This document shows positions 7,748 to 15,431 of a stretch of DNA of 32,941 nt, piece by piece. The position numbers and the translations under genes were made by a program. Where the stretch lies: contig JAGXHE010000074.1 of assembly GCA_024636445.1 (NCBI GenBank), forward strand, positions 1-32,941. Reading direction: 5' to 3'. Below the pieces are notes generated by a model, which saw only the letters and a program-made list of their open reading frames with translations, made no database searches and was not told the origin of the DNA. The DNA is from Sulfitobacter sp. Lineage in GTDB: Bacteria; Pseudomonadota; Alphaproteobacteria; Rhodobacterales; Rhodobacteraceae. The number at the start of each line of letters is the position of its first letter. Position 1 is the first letter of the stretch.

Positions 7748-9097
7748 ATGAATGTTACCAAAGCAGTTGCCATTGCTGTAATCGCCATGTCGGCCAGTGT
7801 CGGCACCGGTCAGGCGCAAAACCTGTCCAGCGGCCAAGTCACGCCGGCCGAATTTCCGTCGGCCAGCTACAAAGGCAATCAGTACATCGACAGCAAAGGC
7901 TGCGTGTTCATTCGGGCGGGCATAGACGGAAACGTCACATGGGTGCCGCAGGTCAACCGGTCGCGCAAAGTCATCTGTGGCCAGACGCCGACCCAAGGCG
8001 CGCGTGTCGCTACGGGTGATGCGCCTGCCGCGCAACAGGCGCCAGAGCAGATCACAATTGCGCCCGCGCCGGCACCGGCACCGCGCCAAGTCGCCACCAC
8101 GCCTGCACCCAGACCAGCACCTCAGGCCACCGTGCGCCGCGTGCCTGCTGCGGCATCTGCGTCCAATCGTGTGGTCGTCGCACCCGCTGCGAAACCTGTG
8201 GTGAAAGCGGCACCTGCCGCCATACCGGCGGCACCGGAGCCCCGCTCGGCCCAAGCCACTCCGCGCAAGCCTGCGTGTCCGGGCGCATCGCCGATCAGCG
8301 CGCGCTATATCAATTCAGGCGTTCGCGGCCCCATCCGCTGTGGTCCGCAAGCCGAACCGATCATCGCCAGTCCAACCGTTGTAAATCGCGGTGTGGCGTC
8401 GACAGCTCCGATCACCGGCCAGACCCGCGTGGTGCCCAAGCATGTCTACGTCGATCGTTTGAACACGCGTGATATCGCGGTTCCCGAAGGGTATCGCAGT
8501 GCATGGGACGATGATCGCCTGAACCCCAACCGCGCCGAGCAGACATTGAATGGCCATGCGCGCATGTTGCTGATCTGGACCTCGACCGTACCCCGCCGCC
8601 TGATCAACCAGACCAGCGGCGCCGATGTCACGGCAAGCGTCCCGCTGGTCTATCCCTATACGGATATCGCCACGCAGCAGCGCGAACTTGGCACCGTCAC
8701 AATCGAGCGCCGACAGGGTCTGGTCGTCAAACGTGTTCAGCGCAACCCCGGCACCTACCGCGCGCCAACGGTCTCCAGCCGCTCGGCGCCCGCCCAAGCC
8801 GCACCTGCACCTGTGGCCACTCAGGCTCGTGCAACGCCCAAGGCGCAGCAGCCCAAAGGCGAGCGGATCTCCGGCAAGGGCTACGTTCAGCTGGGCTATT
8901 ACAACGGTGCCGACAGCGCGCAACAGGCAGCCCAGCGCGCCATGCGCATGGGCGTGCCTGCCCGCATTGGCAAGTTCACCCGCAGTGGCCAGGAAATGCG
9001 CATGGTGCTGGTCGGTCCGTTCAGCACCCCAGCCGCGCAGAAAAGCGCGCTGGCGAAAATGCGCGGCGCCGGTTTCTCGGCTGCTGTGCTGCGGTAA
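7748..9097 (+). CDS. Secreted SPOR-domain protein with Ala/Pro-rich linker
   Basis: Probably an exported cell-envelope protein that binds septal, stem-peptide-free peptidoglycan through its C-terminal SPOR domain. The 449 residues start with a signal peptide (MNVTKAVAIAVIAMSASV, likely cut after GQA at about 23). A small N-terminal module contains C52 and C77 (KGCVFIRAG ... VICGQT). An Ala/Pro-rich low-complexity stretch covers about 95-170, a second cysteine pair is C177/C198, and the SPOR domain (about 375-449) begins GKGYVQLGYYNGADSA and includes VLVGPFSTPAAQKSAL. The ATG is preceded by GGGGGCGCAG; a GTG twelve bases earlier is also open. SPOR proteins act in division or envelope remodelling. 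Which partner this one serves cannot be told. Confidence 0.85.
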   Translation: MNVTKAVAIAVIAMSASVGTGQAQNLSSGQVTPAEFPSASYKGNQYIDSKGCVFIRAGIDGNVTWVPQVNRSRKVICGQTPTQGARVATGDAPAAQQAPEQITIAPAPAPAPRQVATTPAPRPAPQATVRRVPAAASASNRVVVAPAAKPVVKAAPAAIPAAPEPRSAQATPRKPACPGASPISARYINSGVRGPIRCGPQAEPIIASPTVVNRGVASTAPITGQTRVVPKHVYVDRLNTRDIAVPEGYRSAWDDDRLNPNRAEQTLNGHARMLLIWTSTVPRRLINQTSGADVTASVPLVYPYTDIATQQRELGTVTIERRQGLVVKRVQRNPGTYRAPTVSSRSAPAQAAPAPVATQARATPKAQQPKGERISGKGYVQLGYYNGADSAQQAAQRAMRMGVPARIGKFTRSGQEMRMVLVGPFSTPAAQKSALAKMRGAGFSAAVLR

Positions 9098-9104
9098 CTG
9101 GATC

Positions 9105-9135
9105 GCGGCGGCTGCGGGGTATCCTCAGCCGCCGC
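9105..9135. terminator. Hairpin between convergent genes (intrinsic terminator without clear U-tract)
   Basis: GCGGCGGCTG (9105-9114) and CAGCCGCCGC (9126-9135) are perfect 10-base complements around an 11-base loop. The hairpin begins 8 bases after the SPOR gene stop and overlaps the last codons of the opposite gene. Neither side has a T-run, so it may act as a transcript 3'-end stabiliser rather than a classic terminator. Confidence 0.55.
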
Positions 9136-10141
9136 AAATCACCTGAAGCCGCAACCAGTCGGCATCTTTCATGATCGGCGCAGGGCTTTGCCCCGCCATC
9201 GGGTCCCCCTCGATCAACGCCAGCGTTCTCTCGCCAGAAATGTCCTTGGCATAGGCATAGGGTGTGCTGCGCAACTGTGCATTCGCAAAGGCGGCAAGCA
9301 GGTCCTGATCCGACACGGCAGGGCGCGCCGCCGCCACGACAGTTTCCGCATACCGGTCAAGCGCGCGCTCGGGCAACTCGCCCGTGGTCAGCAATGTGAT
9401 GCTGGCGCGCAGGCCTGCGGACGACAACAGATCGCGCAGGCCAGACTGGTTGCCGCGGCGCACCTCTTCGGCGAGAATATAGCCCGCGACCACGTCCGGT
9501 TCTTCATAGTCCTCGACCAGGGCGCGGTTCAGCAGCACCTTGCCGCCGGGCAGGGCCAGACTGGTCCGCACGCCCTCACGCAGTATCGCGATGCCGCCCG
9601 TCGCACCCGTCCGCGCCGCCAGTTGCGCCAGCGGGCGGACGGTTTCGGGGGTCTGGCAGGGTGGCCCCGCGACCCGTTCGATCCGTGCCAGCAACTCGTT
9701 GCCGATTGCAGTACGGGTCACGTGGGGAACCACCCGCATCGCATGGTTGACCAGTGCCCCCGGCAACCAGAAGATCAGCAAGGCGACGACCGCCGTGGTC
9801 GACAGCGTCGCCCCCAGCCAGCGCAGCCTGCCGGGACGTGGCCGCGATTTGGTGACCGCACGGCGCAGCGTCTCGATGGCCTCGATCATCTGGACCTCGT
9901 CGCTTTGCAGCTGCAACGTCTCGCCGGGATCACCGTCCGGGTAGAAAGTGGCTGGATCATCGCCTGTTCCCGCCCGCTCGATGGCGGCCAGCGACCAATG
10001 CGTCAGCGCGGTATCATTCGTGCTGGAAATGACAAGCGTGGCATCGCCGATGGACACAACCACCTCGCGGCGTTGATCATCGGGCGTCGGACGCCACAGG
10101 CCCGTCGCTTCGAGACGGGCGTATTTCTTGAGGGCGGTCAT
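9125..10141 (-). CDS. Single-pass membrane protein resembling a catalytically dead M48-type peptidase
   Basis: I do not recognise a named family. The 338 residues show a cytoplasmic-looking N-terminal region (1-105) with beta-rich charged sequence. One transmembrane segment lies at about 110-130 (LGATLSTTAVVALLIFWLPG), followed by a large C-terminal domain. In that domain ALPGGKVLLNRALVEDYEEP, then VVAGYILAEEVRRGN (217-231), matches the layout of M48 metallopeptidases. There the segment GG-x-hydrophobic...L precedes an AHE-x-x-H helix. Here the helix reads YILAEEV, so the zinc ligands HExxH are missing. This suggests a non-catalytic relative that may bind partners or substrates outside the membrane. 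The start follows MTALKKYARLEATGLW. The gene converges on the SPOR-domain gene. Confidence 0.7.
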   Translation of the reverse strand: MTALKKYARLEATGLWRPTPDDQRREVVVSIGDATLVISSTNDTALTHWSLAAIERAGTGDDPATFYPDGDPGETLQLQSDEVQMIEAIETLRRAVTKSRPRPGRLRWLGATLSTTAVVALLIFWLPGALVNHAMRVVPHVTRTAIGNELLARIERVAGPPCQTPETVRPLAQLAARTGATGGIAILREGVRTSLALPGGKVLLNRALVEDYEEPDVVAGYILAEEVRRGNQSGLRDLLSSAGLRASITLLTTGELPERALDRYAETVVAAARPAVSDQDLLAAFANAQLRSTPYAYAKDISGERTLALIEGDPMAGQSPAPIMKDADWLRLQVICGG

Positions 10142-10465
10142 GGTCTGCTCGGACGGCCTTATGTGTTTGGATCAGCCTAGCACGTTGAAAAGCGGGCGCA
10201 AAGGCACAGCAGAGATCGGGAACCGACGTCAGCCCCGGCGTTTTTGCTGTCTTCGGGCAAGATCAAGCCGATCCTTCGAGCAGGATGGCCTGTTTGTGAA
10301 ATTTGAGGCGAAATGCGCCACGGCTTGCGCGGGCAGGTTGAGTGGCAGGGCTCGCCCCCCCGATATGGCCTGATGTGACGCCCATCCGGTCGCGGCATCT
10401 CCCTATTGCCGTGCCCCACGCATTCGTGCGTTGTATGAAATCAACGATCGCAGAGGGGCAAAGCG
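10142..10465. other. Divergent intergenic region of 324 bases
   Basis: It separates the minus-strand pseudo-peptidase gene from the plus-strand EamA transporter gene, so both promoters should be here. A possible minus-strand promoter is TTGCGC (10196-10201) and TAGGCT (10174-10179), 16 bases apart. I see no tRNA, no box repeat and no convincing small gene. A minus-strand open frame at 10177-10419 has an arginine/proline-rich composition typical of chance frames. Confidence 0.5.
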
Positions 10466-11434
10466 TTGCAAAAGACCGATAACCTGATGTCAGGACCCGC
10501 CGTGCGAACCCTGCCTGCCGCCGGAGCGGCTGCCGGGCCGGTGACGCGCCCGTGGATGGCGGCGCTGTCGATGCTGATCGCGATGGTGCTGCTGGGCTTT
10601 GTCGACAATTACGTGGCGCTCATCGCGATCGAGGTCAGCATCTGGCAGTTTCTCGCGGTACGCTCGGTCATGGCGCTGGCTCTGGTGGCGGGGCTGTCGC
10701 TGGCAGGGCTCGGCACCTTGCGCCCGAAACGCTGGTGGGCCGTGGCGGTGCGCAGCCTGCTGATTGCAATCGGCATGATGTGCTACTTCGGATCACTTGC
10801 CTTCATGCCCATCGCACAATCGCTGGCGGGGCTCTTCACCTCTCCCATTTTTGTGCTGCTTTTCACAGTTCTGGTTCTGCGCCAGAAGATCGGTCCATGG
10901 CGGGTGATCGCGGTCGCCGTGGGGTTCAGCGGCATATTGGTGGTATTGGGCATTCAGAACGGGCTGCCGGGGGCCATCATGCTGCTGCCGGTCGCGGGCG
11001 GATTTTTCTATGCGATGGGCTCGCTCGTCACCCGTATCCTGTGCGCCGAGGAAAGTACAATTTCGATGCTCGCAGGGATCATGGGCCTGCAGGGGCTCAT
11101 CGGCCTGTGTGTTCTGACAGCACTCGCGCTGATTGACCCGACCATTCCCGAAGGTGCCGCAGGCTTTTTGTTGCGCGGATGGGTCTGGCCGATCCCCACG
11201 ATCTTTCCGCTGATCGTGTTGCAAGCCGTGGTTTCGGTCGCCGGCGTGTTCTTTTTGATCCGCGCCTATCAGTGGGGCGAGGCAAGCCAGGTCAGCGTGC
11301 TCGAATATACCATCATGATCTTCGGCCCCGCCTTTGGCTGGCTGCTGATGGGGCAGGTGGTCACCCCCTCGATGTTCCTTGGCATCGTGCTGATCATGGT
11401 CGCAGGCCTGATCATCGCGGTCAGGTCCAAATGA
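10466..11434 (+). CDS. EamA/DMT-family inner-membrane transporter
   Basis: A 322-residue integral membrane protein with about ten hydrophobic segments in two EamA-type halves. Examples are WMAALSMLIAMVLLGFVDNY at the start of the first half and VVTPSMFLGIVLIMVAGLII at the end of the second. DMT proteins export or import small metabolites; the substrate cannot be predicted. The TTG at 10466 is taken as start because GAGGGG lies seven bases before it. The ATG at 10487 has no ribosome site, but either is possible. The gene is followed by a box repeat eight bases after its stop, then a sulfotransferase-family gene. Confidence 0.88.
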   Translation: MQKTDNLMSGPAVRTLPAAGAAAGPVTRPWMAALSMLIAMVLLGFVDNYVALIAIEVSIWQFLAVRSVMALALVAGLSLAGLGTLRPKRWWAVAVRSLLIAIGMMCYFGSLAFMPIAQSLAGLFTSPIFVLLFTVLVLRQKIGPWRVIAVAVGFSGILVVLGIQNGLPGAIMLLPVAGGFFYAMGSLVTRILCAEESTISMLAGIMGLQGLIGLCVLTALALIDPTIPEGAAGFLLRGWVWPIPTIFPLIVLQAVVSVAGVFFLIRAYQWGEASQVSVLEYTIMIFGPAFGWLLMGQVVTPSMFLGIVLIMVAGLIIAVRSK

Positions 11435-11441
11435 GCCTGCT

Positions 11442-11463
11442 TTCTTTTGGCCTCAAATATCCC
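11442..11463 (-). repeat. Dispersed intergenic box, type 1, copy B
   Basis: On the minus strand it reads GGGATATTT, GA, then GGCCAAAAGAA, the same as copies A and C apart from the two central bases. It starts eight bases after the EamA gene stop and points back towards it. It abuts the palindrome at 11466-11494. Confidence 0.8.
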
Positions 11464-11465
11464 CG

Positions 11466-11494
11466 CCGGAGGCATAAAATTTTATGCACTCCGG
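11466..11494. terminator. Long near-perfect palindrome, possible terminator or REP-like element
   Basis: CCGGAG (11466-11471), then the 16-base perfect palindrome GCATAAAATTTTATGC (11472-11487), one extra A, then CTCCGG (11489-11494). Together this gives 14-base arms with one bulged base. Position between the EamA stop and the next gene fits transcription termination or mRNA end protection, but there is no T-run after the stem. It may be one part of the same mobile box element as copy B. Confidence 0.5.
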
Positions 11495-11516
11495 CCTGAT
11501 CCGCTAAACACCCCTT

Positions 11517-12173
11517 ATGATCCTGTCCACCGGCCGCCGATATCTGTTCATTCATGCCCCCAAGACGGGCGGAACCTCGATGGCATTGGCGCTCGAGGCG
11601 CGGGCGATGAAGGATGACGTCATGCTGGGCGACACGCCCAAGGCCGCGCAGCGCCGCAAGCGTCTCAAGAACACCCGGACGCGCGGCAGGCTTTGGAAAC
11701 ACGCGACGCTGGCCGATCTTGACGGGCTGGTGACACCTCAGATGCTGGCGGGGCTGTTCGTCTTTACTCTCGTCCGAAATCCGTGGGACCGTGTGGTCAG
11801 CTATTACCACTGGCTGCGCGACCAGAATTTTGACCACCCCGCAGTCACCCATGCGCAAAGCCTCGGCTTTCACGACTTTGTCGTGCACCCGCACACACAG
11901 GTCAGCCTGCGCAGCAGTCCGGCACGTCATTATGTCACTGACGCCACCGGGGCCGAGCGGTGCGATCTGTACATGCGGCTGGAACACATGGCGCAGGACG
12001 CAGCCCCGCTTGAGGCGCATCTGGGGTTTGCGCTGGATCTGCCCCATGCAAACCGGTCACGGCGCGATACCGACTATCGCGCTTATTACGCAGCCGACAG
12101 TCGCGCGGCAGTCGCCGAGGCTTGCGCCGAAGACATCGCACGATTCGGCTACACATTTGACCCGTCAGCCTGA
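11517..12173 (+). CDS. Sulfotransferase-family protein
   Basis: A 218-residue soluble protein with both PAPS-binding motifs of the sulfotransferase fold. The 5'-phosphosulfate loop is HAPKTGGTS (13-21) and the 3'-phosphate segment is LVRNPWDRVVSYY (85-97). This short type is related to the sulfotransferase-2/carbohydrate sulfotransferase-like proteins. The acceptor is unknown; surface polysaccharide or lipid are possibilities. No clear ribosome site precedes the ATG. Neighbours (EamA transporter, SLC13 permease) do not form an obvious pathway, though an SLC13 carrier that moves sulfate could supply sulfur. Confidence 0.82.
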   Translation: MILSTGRRYLFIHAPKTGGTSMALALEARAMKDDVMLGDTPKAAQRRKRLKNTRTRGRLWKHATLADLDGLVTPQMLAGLFVFTLVRNPWDRVVSYYHWLRDQNFDHPAVTHAQSLGFHDFVVHPHTQVSLRSSPARHYVTDATGAERCDLYMRLEHMAQDAAPLEAHLGFALDLPHANRSRRDTDYRAYYAADSRAAVAEACAEDIARFGYTFDPSA

Positions 12174-12317
12174 TCGCATCCGCAGGAAAGCACAGCGCAC
12201 AGCGTCCTCTTTTGTCTGAATTTATATCTTAGGTCAGGAACTTGCCGTTATTCGGCGTGCAATCGCCGGATTTCATCCAGCCCGCAACAGTCGCAGTTGA
12301 ATGCCGCCTCGGACTGG

Positions 12318-12332
12318 CACACACAGTGTGTG
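12318..12332. promoter_or_regulatory. Inverted repeat upstream of the SLC13 permease gene
   Basis: CACACAC-A-GTGTGTG is a perfect 7-base inverted repeat around one base, 50 bases before the permease start, in a 208-base gap. It could be an operator or simple low-complexity sequence. No regulator gene is adjacent, and the rest of the gap shows nothing recognisable. Confidence 0.3.
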
Positions 12333-12381
12333 TTCGGGTCGCCTTTCGCTTTGCGCAAGGTGTTTTAGGAGAGCACATCCC

Positions 12382-14166
12382 ATGTCCGATGCCATTGCGG
12401 CTAACGCGCCGGTGATCGCGATTGTTATTCTTGTCGGCCTGTTCATAGCGTTCGCGCTGGAGAAATATCCCCCCGAAGTCACTGCGACCGTAGCTGCCGC
12501 ACTGTTTATCGTCTTGGGTCTGGTGCCGAACGACCGGGTAATGGCGGCATTCTCGAACTCGGCGCCGATCACCATCGGGGCGATGTTCGTCATTTCAGGT
12601 GCGCTGGTGCGCACCGGAGTGCTGGAAGCGATGGCCAATCTGGTGATCGGCCGGGCCCAAAGCAGGCCGATCGCGGCCATTGCCATCTTTCTCTTGGCGA
12701 CGGTTGCGGCGTCTGCGTTCATGAACAACACCCCCGTCGTACTGGTGTTGATCCCCGTGGTTATCCGGCTGGCACACAGTCTGGGCTTTGCGCCCACGCG
12801 CCTGCTGATCCCGTTGTCCTATGCAGCAATCCTGGGCGGTACCTGTACGCTGATCGGCACCTCGACGAACATTCTTGTGGACGGCATCGCGCGCGAAGGC
12901 GGGCTCGCGCCGTTCTCTATCTTTGAAATTGCACCGGTTGGTATCAGTGTCGCCATCGTGGGTGGTATCGTCATGATGGTTCTGGGCCGCTACCTGCTGC
13001 CCGATCGTGGCCAGAAGGGCATCGAGGCGGATAGTAACGAGACCATCTTCCTGTCGGAAATCACGATTCTGCCCACGTTTCACGGCATTAACGAAACCTT
13101 GGGCGAACTGGTCGAATTTCAGCGGCCCGGCGTGCGCATCACCGGTGTGCGCAAGGCGGGTTTCATTGATCGCAGCAAGCTCAAAGACCACATCTTGCTG
13201 AAAGGCGAGGTGGTGATTGTGCAGGCCACCACGTCGGAGCTGCTGACGCTGTCCGAGATCAAGGGCTTGCGTGTCGGCTTGCGCCGCTCGGTCGAGCTTG
13301 AACCCGGCGCGGATGTGAAGATCGTCGAAGCGATCCTTGCGCCGTCGCGCTGGCACACGGGCGCGCGCATTTCCGATCTGGCACTGGGGCGTCGGGCGGG
13401 GGTGCGCGTTCTGGGGGCGTACCGTCACGGGCATATTGCGGGCTCTGACCTCAGCAGCGTGCGGTTGCGCCCCTCGGACAAGTTGTTGCTTGAAGGCAGC
13501 GCCGAGGGCTTTGCCGAACTGGCCCGTTCGGGCGACGCCGTGTCGATCACCGAACCCAGCGCGCGCGCCTTCCGGCGGCGGCAGGCACCCGTCGCGATCG
13601 CCGCTTTGGTGGCAATCGTGGTGCTTGCGGCGTTTGATGTCATGCCCATCGGGCTGCTGGCGCTGGTTGGGGTGGCGGGCATCTTGTTGTTGCGCTGCAT
13701 TGACGGAGACGAGGCCTGGGCATCCATCGACGGGTCGATTCTTGTGCTGATCTTTGCGATGCTGATCGTCGGCGCAGGGCTGGAGGCCACGGGCGCGGTC
13801 CAGCTGATCGTTTCGGTTCTCGAGCCTTACCTGTCTGGATTGCCGCCTCTGGCGACACTCTTCGCGGTCTACTTTATCGCGTCGGTACTGACCGAAGTGG
13901 TGACCAACAACGCGGTGGCCGTGGTGTTTACCCCTATCGTGATTTCATTGGCCACGCAGTTGGGCCTTGATCCGCGACCCTTTGTCGTCGCGGTGATGTT
14001 TGCCGCCAGCGCCAGTTTCGCCACACCCATAGGCTATCAGACCAACACGCTGGTCTACGGGGCAGGTAACTATAAATTTACGGACTTTTTGAAAATAGGG
14101 GTTCCGATGAACCTGATTGTAGGTATTACGTCTGTCTTGGCGATTAGCGTTTTCTTTCCGCTATAG
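12382..14166 (+). CDS. SLC13/DASS-type permease with two TrkA-C (RCK-C) domains
   Basis: An inner-membrane anion permease of 594 residues. Two membrane halves (about 1-210 and 400-594) flank a cytoplasmic loop with two RCK-C-like domains (about 225-290 and 310-385). Hairpin motifs typical of the family occur twice: FMNNTPVVLVLIP (113-125) and, in the second half, TNNAVAVVFTPIV. Proteins with this layout are annotated as SLC13 permeases and are linked to sulfate or dicarboxylate uptake; the substrate here is not determined. The ATG at 12382 is chosen because TTAGGAGAG lies just before it. The frame is open to 12301, but that stretch is arginine/cysteine-rich and unlike the family. Confidence 0.92.
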   Translation: MSDAIAANAPVIAIVILVGLFIAFALEKYPPEVTATVAAALFIVLGLVPNDRVMAAFSNSAPITIGAMFVISGALVRTGVLEAMANLVIGRAQSRPIAAIAIFLLATVAASAFMNNTPVVLVLIPVVIRLAHSLGFAPTRLLIPLSYAAILGGTCTLIGTSTNILVDGIAREGGLAPFSIFEIAPVGISVAIVGGIVMMVLGRYLLPDRGQKGIEADSNETIFLSEITILPTFHGINETLGELVEFQRPGVRITGVRKAGFIDRSKLKDHILLKGEVVIVQATTSELLTLSEIKGLRVGLRRSVELEPGADVKIVEAILAPSRWHTGARISDLALGRRAGVRVLGAYRHGHIAGSDLSSVRLRPSDKLLLEGSAEGFAELARSGDAVSITEPSARAFRRRQAPVAIAALVAIVVLAAFDVMPIGLLALVGVAGILLLRCIDGDEAWASIDGSILVLIFAMLIVGAGLEATGAVQLIVSVLEPYLSGLPPLATLFAVYFIASVLTEVVTNNAVAVVFTPIVISLATQLGLDPRPFVVAVMFAASASFATPIGYQTNTLVYGAGNYKFTDFLKIGVPMNLIVGITSVLAISVFFPL

Positions 14167-14252
14167 AGCTTGGACGACGCACGCCCGAAGCGGGAGCCCT
14201 TGGAAAGAAGGTTATTCACCGCAGTTTTCCGCCAGTTTGGCCAACGCGACGT

Positions 14253-14280
14253 TTGCAAAGCAGCAGTGATGCTCTATGCA
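14253..14280 (+). promoter_or_regulatory. Candidate promoter for the desaturase gene
   Basis: TTGCAA (14253-14258) and TATGCA (14275-14280) are 16 bases apart, which would place the transcript start about 20 bases before the chosen ATG at 14307. The match is partial. Confidence 0.3.
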
Positions 14281-14306
14281 GTCAAACAACAAGAAAAAGC
14301 AGGCAC

Positions 14307-15341
14307 ATGCCCCAACATCCAGATACTTCTCAGCAGCAGACTGAAACACGCCCGGCGCGCGAATGGGTCAAGATACTTTCCCAGTACCGCGAGCCCAACG
14401 TCACGCGCAGTCTTTACGAGCTTGCGATTACCGTGGGGCCGTTCCTGACCCTTTGGGTTTTGGCGTGGTGGGCGATGTCCGTCAGCTACTGGCTGACCCT
14501 GACGCTGTCGCTTTGCAATGCGGCGTTCATCCTGCGTCTGTTTGCGATCCAGCACGATTGTGGCCACGGCGCATTCTTCAACAACCGCACGGCCAGCGAC
14601 TGGCTGGGCCGCGTTCTGGGCGTGCTGACGCTGACGCCCTACGACGTCTGGCGCCGGACGCACTCGATCCACCATAGCGCGTCGGGCAACCTCAGCCGTC
14701 GCGGCATTGGTGATGTCCACACTCTGACCGTCGAGGAATACCGCGCGTTGGGGCCGCTTATGCGCCTTCACTACCGTGTCTACCGGCACCCCGTGGTGCT
14801 GTTCGGTCTGGGGCCGGGATATCTGTTTTTCCTGCAGAACCGGATTCCTCTGGGGCTGATGAACAAGGCGCGGTACTGGCTGAGCGCGATGTGCACCAAT
14901 GCGGTGATCCTGATCGCGCTGAGTATCATGCTCTATTTCGGTGGCTTGATGCCGATCCTGCTGATCTTCCTGCCCTCGACGCTGCTGGCCGCAACCGCTG
15001 GCGTATGGCTGTTCTATGTACAGCATCAGTTCGAGACGACCCACTGGTCCGAAGAAGAAGACTGGCAATTGCACGACGCCGCACTGCAGGGCAGCTCCTA
15101 CTATGTCTTGCCGGGCTGGCTGCAATGGCTGACGGCCAATATCGGCATTCACCATGTTCACCACGTCCACAGTCGCATCCCGTTTTATCGACTGCCCGAA
15201 GTGCTGCGCGACCATGACGAACTGGCGATAAAGAACTGCATGACCATTCGGGAAAGCCTGCAAAACGCGCGGCTGCACCTGTGGGATGAGCAAAGCAAAC
15301 GGCTGCTGTCGTTCGCGCAGTTCCGGTCCTTGCAGGCCTGA
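14307..15341 (+). CDS. Membrane fatty acid desaturase
   Basis: A di-iron, oxygen-dependent integral-membrane desaturase of 344 residues that introduces double bonds into membrane acyl chains. All three histidine boxes are present: HDCGH (83-87), HSIHH (119-123) and HHVHHVH (282-288). Hydrophobic segments lie at about 40-80 and 195-240. Box spacing resembles the delta-12/omega-6 group of bacterial desaturases; the position of the double bond is not decided by sequence. The ATG at 14307 is chosen because it precedes the first sensible sequence. A TTG at 14253 is open but falls on the candidate promoter. A strong terminator follows. Acyl-chain breakdown genes lie convergently downstream. Confidence 0.9.
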   Translation: MPQHPDTSQQQTETRPAREWVKILSQYREPNVTRSLYELAITVGPFLTLWVLAWWAMSVSYWLTLTLSLCNAAFILRLFAIQHDCGHGAFFNNRTASDWLGRVLGVLTLTPYDVWRRTHSIHHSASGNLSRRGIGDVHTLTVEEYRALGPLMRLHYRVYRHPVVLFGLGPGYLFFLQNRIPLGLMNKARYWLSAMCTNAVILIALSIMLYFGGLMPILLIFLPSTLLAATAGVWLFYVQHQFETTHWSEEEDWQLHDAALQGSSYYVLPGWLQWLTANIGIHHVHHVHSRIPFYRLPEVLRDHDELAIKNCMTIRESLQNARLHLWDEQSKRLLSFAQFRSLQA

Positions 15342-15380
15342 TCGCACGTCCGCCTGTCTATCGCAGGTGTCACCACATAC

Positions 15381-15410
15381 AAAAAGGGCACCCCGAAGGG
15401 TGCCCTTTTT
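15381..15410. terminator. Bidirectional intrinsic terminator
   Basis: An eight-base stem, GGGCACCC and GGGTGCCC, closes on a CGAA loop and is flanked by five A on the left and five T on the right. It works in both directions for the convergent desaturase (+) and fadJ-type (-) genes. Confidence 0.95.
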
Positions 15411-15431
15411 CGTTTCAGGACAGGCGATCCG

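Noticed and set aside
10177-10419. 80-codon minus-strand open frame in the divergent gap
   Set aside because: Low-complexity basic sequence, no ribosome site and it covers the likely promoter region.
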